56,626 nt of DNA from Syntrophobacterales bacterium (GTDB taxonomy: Bacteria > Desulfobacterota > Syntrophia > Syntrophales > UBA2192): contig JAGPKU010000008.1 in NCBI GenBank assembly GCA_018053845.1, forward strand, positions 1-56,626, given 5' to 3'. The position numbers and the translations under genes were made by a program. The first letter of the stretch is position 1, and each line of letters begins with the position of its first letter. The notes under the pieces are model-generated. The model saw only the letters and a program-made list of their open reading frames with translations, made no database searches and was not told where the DNA came from. This document shows, piece by piece, positions 1 to 6,427 of this stretch.

Positions 1-1
1 G

Positions 2-184
2 TACCAACGGGTCATGGAGTCCGTGCACATCCCTCGGAAAACCAAACTCCAGCTCACGGCCCGGCTTCGTACCCTCAACCCCTTCGTGCTCCGGGAGGCC
101 ATGGAATGCAAACTTAAAAAAATCTTCAATCTCTGCTATAAGCGGACTCTCTCCCGTCAGCGACCTGAGCCCCCTCCTCGGTAA
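2..184 (+). CDS. C-terminal end of an unrecognised protein, possibly a transposase/integrase (partial)
   Basis: An open frame enters the window at base 2 and ends at a TAA at 182-184, giving about 60 C-terminal residues rich in Lys, Arg and Leu. The part containing LRTLNPFVLREAM followed by a basic helix resembles the tails of integrase-type transposases, where a leucine-rich helix precedes a basic end. No catalytic residue lies in the visible part, so the family call is a guess. The AT-rich bases just after the stop (185-210) contrast with the GC-rich surroundings and could be an element end. An ordinary gene end is equally possible. Confidence 0.4.
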   Translation, partial: YQRVMESVHIPRKTKLQLTARLRTLNPFVLREAMECKLKKIFNLCYKRTLSRQRPEPPPR

Positions 185-335
185 CATTTATTTATGAGGC
201 AACGGGCATTTCGGGCTGTAGGGAGGCGCGGGCGCTGAAGGCATTCGCCCCCCCCGCCTTCTTACCTTCTCCGGGAACGGTTTACTTGTCGCGGCGATCC
301 CTGCTATAGTGGCGCACAGGACGAAAGGAGATCCA

Positions 336-1505
336 ATGACCCTCCGCAAAGGGGACGTCGTCCCTGTGAACATCGAAACGGTCGCCTTCGGCGGCGATGG
401 GATCGGCCGCGTGGAGAACCTCGTCGTATTCGTGCCGTTCACCGCCGCGGGCGATGCGGCCGAAGTCGAGATCCGGGAAGCGAAGAAGCGCTTCCTGCGC
501 GGCCGGGTCAGGAAGCTGATCACCCCCTCGGCCGACCGGGCGGAGCCTCCCTGCCCGTATTTCCGGCGCTGCGGGGGCTGCCACTACCAGCACATCGACT
601 ACGCAAAGCAGGTGGAGATGAAGAGGCGCCAGGTCTCCGAGACCTTCACGCGCATCGGGAAGTTCGCGGACCCGCCCGTCGAGCCCGCCCTCGCTTCGCC
701 TGCGCCTTACGGGTACCGGGGCAAGGGCGAGTTCCACGTGGAGCGCTCCCGCGACGGGACAATCCGCATCGGGTTCATGGATGCGGGCGGCACGCGCCTC
801 GTCGACATCGAGCGCTGCGCGATCATGGAGGAGAGCATCAACGAGCAGCTCGCCTATCTGCGGCAACCCATGCATGCGCCGCCGCGCGTGGACCGTTATG
901 TCGTCTGGTCGCACACGGGCAAAAGCGAAGAAAAGCACGTCATCCGGATCGTGAAGGGCAAGGAGATCCTCGTTCCCTTGGAAGGGTTCTTTCAGGCCAA
1001 CACGACCCTCACGGACGGCCTCGTGGACACCGTCGTGGAGCTTGCCGACGCCGGTCCCGGGGATACGGTGCTCGACCTGTACTGCGGATCGGGCCTCTTT
1101 TCCCTGTTTCTGGCGCCGTCCTGCGCGAAGCTCACCGGCATCGAGATCGACGGCGAGGCCGTCGACTGCGCCCGCCTCAACATGGAGCGCCACGGGATCG
1201 GCAATGCCGTTTTCCATCACGGGGATGTAAGAGAAATCCTGGACAAGGAGTTCGGCGGGAAGAAGGGGGGCGTGAGCGCGGTCGTCCTCGATCCTCCGAG
1301 GGCGGGCTGCGAGAGGGAGGTGCTCGAGGGCCTCATCGGGCTCGGCCCCGCGAGGGTTGTCTACGTTTCCTGCGACCCGGCGACGCTGGCCCGAGACGCC
1401 CGCCTGCTCGTCGACGGCGGGTTCGATCTCGTCACCGTCAGGCCCGTGGACATGTTTCCGCAGACCAAGCACATCGAGTGCGTTTCCCTTTTCGTGAAGC
1501 GCTGA
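336..1505 (+). CDS. rlmD: 23S rRNA (uracil-C5)-methyltransferase, RlmD/RumA type
   Basis: SAM-dependent methyltransferase of 389 aa that should methylate a uridine C5 of 23S rRNA. An N-terminal TRAM-like beta domain (about residues 1-60) is followed by a C-x5-C-x2-C cysteine set (CPYFRRCGGC) and a later Cys in IERCAIM, which together fit the [4Fe-4S] cluster of RlmD. The SAM site is VLDLYCGSGLFS, followed by LDPPRAGC and the catalytic-cysteine motif YVSCDPATLARD. I chose the ATG at 336 because AAAGGAG lies 5 bases upstream; a GTG at 309 has no such site. It stands alone and ends at a bidirectional terminator. RlmCD or TrmA-like specificity cannot be excluded from sequence alone. Confidence 0.88.
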   Translation: MTLRKGDVVPVNIETVAFGGDGIGRVENLVVFVPFTAAGDAAEVEIREAKKRFLRGRVRKLITPSADRAEPPCPYFRRCGGCHYQHIDYAKQVEMKRRQVSETFTRIGKFADPPVEPALASPAPYGYRGKGEFHVERSRDGTIRIGFMDAGGTRLVDIERCAIMEESINEQLAYLRQPMHAPPRVDRYVVWSHTGKSEEKHVIRIVKGKEILVPLEGFFQANTTLTDGLVDTVVELADAGPGDTVLDLYCGSGLFSLFLAPSCAKLTGIEIDGEAVDCARLNMERHGIGNAVFHHGDVREILDKEFGGKKGGVSAVVLDPPRAGCEREVLEGLIGLGPARVVYVSCDPATLARDARLLVDGGFDLVTVRPVDMFPQTKHIECVSLFVKR

Positions 1506-1536
1506 ATTCGGGGGTATGAATGCGGTAAGACGGTGT

Positions 1537-1566
1537 AAAAAGGGGGCCGAGCAGGCCCCCCTTTTC
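1537..1566. terminator. Bidirectional rho-independent terminator
   Basis: A-rich tract, GGGGGCC, five-base loop, GGCCCCCC and then TTTT form a strong stem flanked by A on the left and T on the right. It lies between convergent genes (methyltransferase on +, outer-membrane protein on -) and can serve both. Confidence 0.8.
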
Positions 1567-1589
1567 CGTCGTCCGGGATGCAGGGTCTT

Positions 1590-2210
1590 CTAGAAGTGGA
1601 AATTCACACCGATGAGGAACATGTGGTTCTTGGATGTCGCATCCACACTTGGCTCGTCCCCCAATTCGTATTTGGCGGTGAAGTACCTGTACCCGATGTC
1701 GGCCGACCATTGCGGTGTGATCTCGAAATTCACTCCGGCCAGAATCTGCCACGCGAACGCATTGTCCGACTCGTCCACCGAACCTAAACCTGGTGCCGAT
1801 GCATTAAACTCACCCCAGGACCAGCCGATTCCGAAGCCAATATAAGGGTGAATTTTCCCCTCAGGATAACGCGCAATGATGTTGAGCATCAGGTTGCTGG
1901 CCTTGAAATCCCCATCGACGCCTGTCTCGTCGATATCCTGCTCGGACATGTAGACATACTCCAGCTCTGCTGCCAACCACTTGACCTGCGGGATGATGTA
2001 TCCGAATTTTGCTCCTATCGTCCAGCTATTGTCCAAACTGACGTCGACACTGCCTCCGTTTTCAAGTTCGAGGTCGTCGGGCATCACGTACCCGCCGAAG
2101 ACACCCACGTAAAACGGACCCTGCGGAGCCGCCGTCGCGGCCGGTGTCGCAGTTAAAACGAGCATTCCTGATATCAAAAGGACAAAGACGCAAGAAAACA
2201 CTTTTTTCAT
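1590..2210 (-). CDS. Outer-membrane beta-barrel protein (OmpA/OmpW-like porin family)
   Basis: 206 aa with a Sec signal peptide (Lys-Lys, a hydrophobic stretch, cleavage near ATAAPQG). The body is a run of amphipathic strands with alternating aromatic residues (YVGVFGGY, WLAAELEYVY, IHPYIGFGIGW, SADIGYRYF) and ends in FHF, the terminal aromatic typical of BAM-inserted barrels. This fits a small 8-stranded barrel. The start at 2210 has AGGAGG upstream, and a strong sigma-70-like promoter lies about 105 bases further up. Cargo or function cannot be told: surface-exposed adhesin-like and OmpW-like roles are both open. Confidence 0.8.
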   Translation of the reverse strand: MKKVFSCVFVLLISGMLVLTATPAATAAPQGPFYVGVFGGYVMPDDLELENGGSVDVSLDNSWTIGAKFGYIIPQVKWLAAELEYVYMSEQDIDETGVDGDFKASNLMLNIIARYPEGKIHPYIGFGIGWSWGEFNASAPGLGSVDESDNAFAWQILAGVNFEITPQWSADIGYRYFTAKYELGDEPSVDATSKNHMFLIGVNFHF

Positions 2211-2314
2211 AAAGCTTCCTCCTTTCGTAGACGATTGATAGTGATGAAACGGGTAAGGGTTTGATCGGGATTGATGCTTTGCCGAATGATGAAAAATACA
2301 TTTCCGACGCCTAG

Positions 2315-2343
2315 ATATTAGAAAGATTACCGCTTATTGTCAA
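2315..2343 (-). promoter_or_regulatory. Sigma-70-type promoter for the outer-membrane protein gene
   Basis: Reading the reverse strand, TTGACA (2343-2338) is followed by a 17-base spacer and TAATAT (2320-2315). This predicts transcription from about 2308 and a leader of roughly 100 bases before the ATG. It is one of the best sigma-70 matches in the window. Confidence 0.7.
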
Positions 2344-2467
2344 CCATTATTCTCCTGCCCCGACAGAGGTCTTTGCCGGAAAGGCAATCGCGGTCTTTAC
2401 AAACCGGCGCCGGGCCCCTATGATGTCGCCGGGCACAAACAGCCATTTTCCCCCTTGAGAGGATTCG

Positions 2468-3313
2468 GTGACGATGTACGCAACGCCAACGGATGCCGCA
2501 ACGGTCATGCTGCTGCGGCCCTGTCAGAACGCGGCGGTGACGGACATCGAGGTCCTCATGGTCCTGCGCAACCGAAAGAGCCGGTTCGTGCCGGGCTACC
2601 ACGTCTACCCGGGCGGCATCCTCGACGCCGAGGATTACGAGCCCGGCATCGAGCGTTTCTGCCGCGGGATCGACCGGGCTCGGGCCTCCGCGATCCTGCC
2701 CGACATGTCCCGCCCCGGGAAGGCCCTGGGCGCCTGGGTTGCGGGGATCCGGGAGAGCTTCGAGGAGGTGGGGATGCTGATCGCCCTTCGCAGGGACGGC
2801 TCCCCCGTGACAATCCGGACGGAGGAGGAGCGCGGGCGGTTCTGCGGCTACCGCCGGGCGCTCAACAGGGGAGAGATGAAGTTCCGTGAGATGCTCGAGC
2901 AGGAGGACCTGATCCTGCCCCTCGACCGCCTCCGCTACTTTTCGCACTGGATCACCCCCGAGCCCCTTCCTCTCCGCTATGACGTGCGGTTCTTCGTGGC
3001 CGAGGCCCCGGCCGACCAGGCCGTCATTCACGACGGCGTGGAGCTGACGGAGCATCTCTGGATGCGTCCGTCTGCGGCCCTCGAGCAATACGAAAAGGGC
3101 CGGATCAACATGGTCCTGCCCCAGATCATGACGCTCGTCGACGTCTCCCGGTTCAGGACCGTCGAGGAGGCCCTCGCCGCCGCGACGGACCGGGAGGTGC
3201 CCGCGAACCTCACGAAGATCCGGCGGATCGGGGGGGCGGACGTGGAGGTCATGCCCGACGGGAGCGTCTTCGAGCGCCGCCCGCCCGTTTATTCCTGGCC
3301 CGAGAAGGGATGA
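2468..3313 (+). CDS. Nudix hydrolase, NUDT19/CoA-diphosphatase-like
   Basis: 281 aa hydrolase of nucleoside-diphosphate-linked compounds. The Nudix box is degenerate at its first glycine but keeps the core REx2EExG as RESFEEVG. Upstream is YPGGILDAEDYE, and later comes a segment containing WITPEPLPLRYDVRFF, both resembling the eukaryotic NUDT19 and bacterial relatives that act on acyl-CoA or other large diphosphates. GTG at 2468 (or ATG two codons on, at 2474) follows a GAGAGG site. The substrate is unknown; cleavage of CoA derivatives would suit the acyl-CoA theme elsewhere in the window, but that is inference. Its stop lies 7 bases from the convergent lipoprotein gene. Confidence 0.8.
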   Translation: MTMYATPTDAATVMLLRPCQNAAVTDIEVLMVLRNRKSRFVPGYHVYPGGILDAEDYEPGIERFCRGIDRARASAILPDMSRPGKALGAWVAGIRESFEEVGMLIALRRDGSPVTIRTEEERGRFCGYRRALNRGEMKFREMLEQEDLILPLDRLRYFSHWITPEPLPLRYDVRFFVAEAPADQAVIHDGVELTEHLWMRPSAALEQYEKGRINMVLPQIMTLVDVSRFRTVEEALAAATDREVPANLTKIRRIGGADVEVMPDGSVFERRPPVYSWPEKG

Positions 3314-3320
3314 GACCGTC

Positions 3321-3878
3321 TCAATTCCCCGTCAGCCTGAAGGAGTCGAAAAACCGGTTTTGGTCCGCCGTCGATCGCGCCTCCTTCGGCGTCACCGACA
3401 CCACCTGGTATTGCCTCTTGTTCGCCAGGTAGATGCGGATCTGCAGGGCGAGCCTGCCGTCGGAGGACAGCACCTGCAGTTCCCGGCCCGGATGGCCGCC
3501 CAGCGAGACGGCGCGCTCGCCCAGCAGCGTCCCCCGGATGTTGCCCACGGCGCCGTCGCGCGCCGCATCGAGCAGCATCTCCCGGTCGCCCGATGCCATG
3601 AGGGCCTCGGGGTAGTCCCCGTAGACCACCATGTAGACCGTGCCGCCGCGGTCCGCCTCCACCGTGAAGAAATGCGCCTCGACCGGCCCGGCCTGGGTGT
3701 GGAAGGCCTGGCGCTTCTCGGTCGGCGTGCCCGGCATCGAGACCGAAAACCCGCCTTCCTTCGACTGGAAGTCCTTCCACGGCGACGATTCGCACCCGGC
3801 CAGCGCCGCCGCGAGTGCGATCAGCAGGGCGATTGCGGAGATGACCGCAAACCCGCATTTCTCCAGAGATGCGCGCAT
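3321..3878 (-). CDS. Exported lipoprotein of unknown function
   Basis: 185 aa. The N-terminus has a charged head (MRASLEK), a hydrophobic stretch and the lipobox LAGC, so the mature protein should start at a lipidated Cys near residue 29. The rest is a single soluble domain with motifs such as GGFSVSMPGTP and a C-terminal FFDSFRLTG. This 'F-x-V-x-x-P-G-x-P ... F-x-S-F' layout is shared by a broad group of uncharacterised exported bacterial proteins. It is the last gene of the TPM-nucleotidyltransferase-LemA unit, 44 bases behind lemA, so a role in the same envelope process is likely. The start at 3878 is set by the signal peptide. Confidence 0.75.
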   Translation of the reverse strand: MRASLEKCGFAVISAIALLIALAAALAGCESSPWKDFQSKEGGFSVSMPGTPTEKRQAFHTQAGPVEAHFFTVEADRGGTVYMVVYGDYPEALMASGDREMLLDAARDGAVGNIRGTLLGERAVSLGGHPGRELQVLSSDGRLALQIRIYLANKRQYQVVSVTPKEARSTADQNRFFDSFRLTGN

Positions 3879-3922
3879 GTTCCTGCCTTTTGCCTTCAGC
3901 CCCGGTCCCTGCGCCTCGTCCG

Positions 3923-4492
3923 TCAGAATTTGACCTGCGGGGCCGTCCTCGCCGCCGCCGGGGCCTCGAAGAAGGCCGCCGGGCCGAACCCGAAGATCCC
4001 CGCCAGGAGGTTGGCCGGGAAGCTGCGGATCTTCACGTTGTAGGACTGCACGGCCTCGTTGTAGCGCCGGCGCTCGACGGCGATGCGGTTCTCCGTGCCG
4101 GCGAGCTCGTCCTGCAGCTTGAGGAAATTCTGGTTGGACTTGAGCTCGGGATAGTTCTCCACGACGACGAGCAGGCGGCTCAGCGCCGAGGTGAGCTCGT
4201 TGTTGGCCTGGATCTTGTCCGGGATCGTCCCCGCCCCGCCCACTTTCGACCGCGCGTTGGTCACCTCGATGAAGACGTCCTTCTCCTGCTTGGCATAGCC
4301 CTTGACCGTCTCGACGAGGTTGGGGATCAGGTCGTAGCGGCGCTGGAGCTGGTTCTCCACCTGCGCCCACGACGACTTGACCTTCTCGTCGAGGGTGACG
4401 AAGTCGTTGTAGGTCCCCTTGACGAAGCCGTACAGCGAGACGGCGATGACGGCCGCCGCGGCCACTGCAATCCAGAGTCCTTTCTTTGCCAT
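3923..4492 (-). CDS. lemA: LemA family protein
   Basis: 189 aa. One N-terminal membrane anchor (about residues 5-24) is followed by the long helical LemA domain with its typical core (VENQLQRRYDLIPNLVETVKGYA, then YPELKSNQNFLKLQ). The C-terminal Phe/Ala-rich segment containing GIFGFGPAAFF is also usual. LemA proteins are membrane-anchored coiled helical proteins of unclear role that are often encoded beside TPM-domain proteins, as here. The start at 4492 has AGGAGG 6 bases away. The gene sits between the nucleotidyltransferase and the lipoprotein in the same reverse-strand unit. Confidence 0.95.
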   Translation of the reverse strand: MAKKGLWIAVAAAAVIAVSLYGFVKGTYNDFVTLDEKVKSSWAQVENQLQRRYDLIPNLVETVKGYAKQEKDVFIEVTNARSKVGGAGTIPDKIQANNELTSALSRLLVVVENYPELKSNQNFLKLQDELAGTENRIAVERRRYNEAVQSYNVKIRSFPANLLAGIFGFGPAAFFEAPAAARTAPQVKF

Positions 4493-4507
4493 AGGTCCTC
4501 CTGTTCG

Positions 4508-4553
4508 GGTCTGTTTCGTCTGATGGGTCTGTCTCGTCTGTTTTGTCCGATGA
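4508..4553. repeat. Short imperfect tandem repeat in the lemA leader
   Basis: Degenerate copies of a TCTGTYTCGTCTG unit lie in the gap between the nucleotidyltransferase gene and lemA. They look like low-complexity intergenic sequence; no function can be read from them. Confidence 0.5.
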
Positions 4554-4561
4554 TTTTGCTT

Positions 4562-5296
4562 TCACGGCATTATCAGGTTATCCACGATCGCGATCAGCCT
4601 TTGGATTTCGGCCGTGTAGGCCCGGAAGATACTCTTCAACTCCGCCAGGGGCAAGCCCTTTTTCCCCTCGCGCAGGTCGATGCAGTGCAGGAAGGGCGCC
4701 GTTTCGATCCCGAACTCGTCGGCCACCGCCGCCACGATCTCCCGCCTGCCCCGGGGCGCCTCCCGGCCCTTCAGGGCGAGCAGTGCGATGAAGAGGGACA
4801 GGAAGGCCGTGATCGATGCCGCCAGCAGTCCCCGCAGCTCCTGCGCCTTGTCCGCCGTCTCCAGGAAGCGGGTGCGCAGCAGCATCAGCTTGCCCTTGAG
4901 CTCCCGCTCGCACTGGAGCCGAAGGGCCCTGCCGTCGAAGACGAGCTGCGCGAGCACGTCCTCGCCGTGGACGACCTCGTAGTGCCGCTTCATGTTGAGC
5001 AACTCCACCGGGTAGACATCGAGGGAGGAGCCGATGAAGGCCATCGTCATGATCACGGGGGTTGCCACCGCCCTTTTCTTCCACTTCGAAACAAAGGGCA
5101 GGACCTTCTCGAGATCATCCGCCGCATTCTCGGCCGGCACCACGAGGAAATTGATGTCCGACTTGCCCGCGACGTAGTCCCCCCGTGCGCCGCTGCCGTA
5201 GAGGATGACGGACTGCAGCCGATCGCCGTAGATTCCCCTGAGATCTCCCACGAACTCGGGGAAGACCTCCTGCGGTGTCTTGGGTGCCTTCGCCAT
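4562..5296 (-). CDS. Nucleotidyltransferase-fold protein (Pol-beta superfamily), catalytic motif altered
   Basis: 244 aa. The N-terminal third has the nucleotidyltransferase signature GSGARGDYVAGKSDIN: GS, then about ten residues, then D-x-x. The usual second metal-binding Asp (D-x-D) is Asn here. A later SSLDVYPVEL could hold the third acidic residue. The remaining two thirds are helical with a hydrophobic stretch near FLSLFIALLALKG. I placed the start at the ATG at 5296, which follows CGGAGGAAAGG; a TTG six codons upstream overlaps that site. It lies between TPM and lemA genes. It may be a weakened or non-catalytic member, or one half of a toxin-antitoxin-like pair, though no partner is visible. 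Confidence 0.7.
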   Translation of the reverse strand: MAKAPKTPQEVFPEFVGDLRGIYGDRLQSVILYGSGARGDYVAGKSDINFLVVPAENAADDLEKVLPFVSKWKKRAVATPVIMTMAFIGSSLDVYPVELLNMKRHYEVVHGEDVLAQLVFDGRALRLQCERELKGKLMLLRTRFLETADKAQELRGLLAASITAFLSLFIALLALKGREAPRGRREIVAAVADEFGIETAPFLHCIDLREGKKGLPLAELKSIFRAYTAEIQRLIAIVDNLIMP

Positions 5297-5368
5297 GCAG
5301 CCTTTCCTCCGCAATCCCTTGTCTTTTCGTACTTTCCTGTCTTCTTAACCTCTCAACTTCCGTCTTTG

Positions 5369-6166
5369 TCAGAAGTCCCCCCCTGCCCCGCCGCCGCCGC
5401 TCATTCCGCCTCCGAACCCGCCGAATCCCCCGCCGAAGCCACCGAAGCCGCCGGAGGACCCCCCTCCCCAGCCGCCGCCGTAGTAGGTTCTCCCGTAGCG
5501 GCGGCCGCCGGACCCGTCGAAAAGGAGCATGGCCAGGATGTAACGTCCCGTCTCCGTGAAGAGGAGCAGCAGGGCCACGACGAAGAAGAGCAGCAGGGTG
5601 AAGGGGCTCACCGGCGTCCCTCCCGTCGGACGCGCGGGCTGCATCTGCGGCCGGCCCGTGAGCGTCACGCCGGCCTGGCGGGCGATCACGTCCGCCACGG
5701 CCGTCATGGCGTTGGAGAGGCCCTTGCCGTAATCGCCCTGCTTCAGATGCGGGATGACGTGCAGGCGGAGGATCTCGCCGACGACCCCGTCGGGCAGGAT
5801 GCCCTCGACGCCGTAGCCCGTCTCGATCCGAACCCGCCGCTCCTTGAGGGCGAGCAGGATCAGCACCCCCTTGTCCTCCCCCCGCCTGCCGATGCCCCAC
5901 GATTCGTAGAGCCGCGTTGCGTAATCGTCCGCCGACCTGTCCCCCACGGTGGGCACCGTGACCACGACGACGGCCGTCCCCGTCTTCTGCAGAACCTCGC
6001 GGGCGAGGTTCTCCATGGATTCGCGCTCGCCCGCCGGGATCACGCCTGCGAAGTCGTTCACGGCGCCGGCGGGACGGGGAAAGACCGGGTCCGCGCCGTC
6101 GAGCGGTCCCGCCGGGAGGGCGAGCACGAGCACCAGGAGAAGAGCTGTGGATAAACGTTTCATCAT
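5369..6166 (-). CDS. TPM-domain membrane protein (YgcG family)
   Basis: 265 aa. Signal peptide (residues 1-24), then the TPM domain (about 35-175, starting VNDFAGVIPAGE and including GIGRRGEDKGVLILLAL and RIETGYGVEG), a transmembrane helix (about 192-212), and a Gly/Phe-rich tail made of GGFGGFGGG repeats. The domain faces the periplasm. TPM proteins are linked with photosystem repair in plants and have an unknown envelope role in bacteria. This is the first gene of the unit with lemA, and it follows a good reverse-strand promoter at 6246-6274. Confidence 0.9.
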   Translation of the reverse strand: MMKRLSTALLLVLVLALPAGPLDGADPVFPRPAGAVNDFAGVIPAGERESMENLAREVLQKTGTAVVVVTVPTVGDRSADDYATRLYESWGIGRRGEDKGVLILLALKERRVRIETGYGVEGILPDGVVGEILRLHVIPHLKQGDYGKGLSNAMTAVADVIARQAGVTLTGRPQMQPARPTGGTPVSPFTLLLFFVVALLLLFTETGRYILAMLLFDGSGGRRYGRTYYGGGWGGGSSGGFGGFGGGFGGFGGGMSGGGGAGGDF

Positions 6167-6245
6167 GCGCGCCGGCGGTGTTTTCGAACCGCGGTGTCAG
6201 GGGTTTGTTGCACGGGGTCGGGATGCTGACGCCCGACCGAGACCC

Positions 6246-6274
6246 ATCCTACGCACGCTCGGCGACGAAGTCAA
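6246..6274 (-). promoter_or_regulatory. Sigma-70-type promoter of the TPM-lemA operon
   Basis: On the reverse strand TTGACT (6274-6269), a 17-base spacer and TAGGAT (6251-6246) precede the TPM gene by about 80 bases. No other candidate is seen upstream of this four-gene unit. Confidence 0.55.
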
Positions 6275-6337
6275 ACTTTTCCGCGCAATTCCGGGCGGAT
6301 AGAAAGGCCCGTTCCGGCCGTCTCCCCGGGGCTTTCT

Positions 6338-6353
6338 TGGCAAAGTATTTGCA
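6338..6353 (+). promoter_or_regulatory. Sigma-54 (-24/-12) promoter match upstream of the hybrid kinase
   Basis: TGGCAAAGTATTTGCA has the GG and GC doublets at the exact 12-base offset of sigma-54 promoters (consensus TGGCAC-N5-TTGCW). It would start transcription near 6364-6365, 20-60 bases before the kinase start. Confidence 0.6.
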
Positions 6354-6427
6354 CGCTTGCAGGTACCCCAGCCGCACCGTTTCCGATGTCCGATCCTCAC
6401 ACGAAACCGGTCTTCCCGGGAGAGCAG

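Noticed and set aside
3869-6154. Long forward open frame opposite TPM, nucleotidyltransferase and LemA genes
   Set aside because: Same reason: GC-driven shadow without domains.
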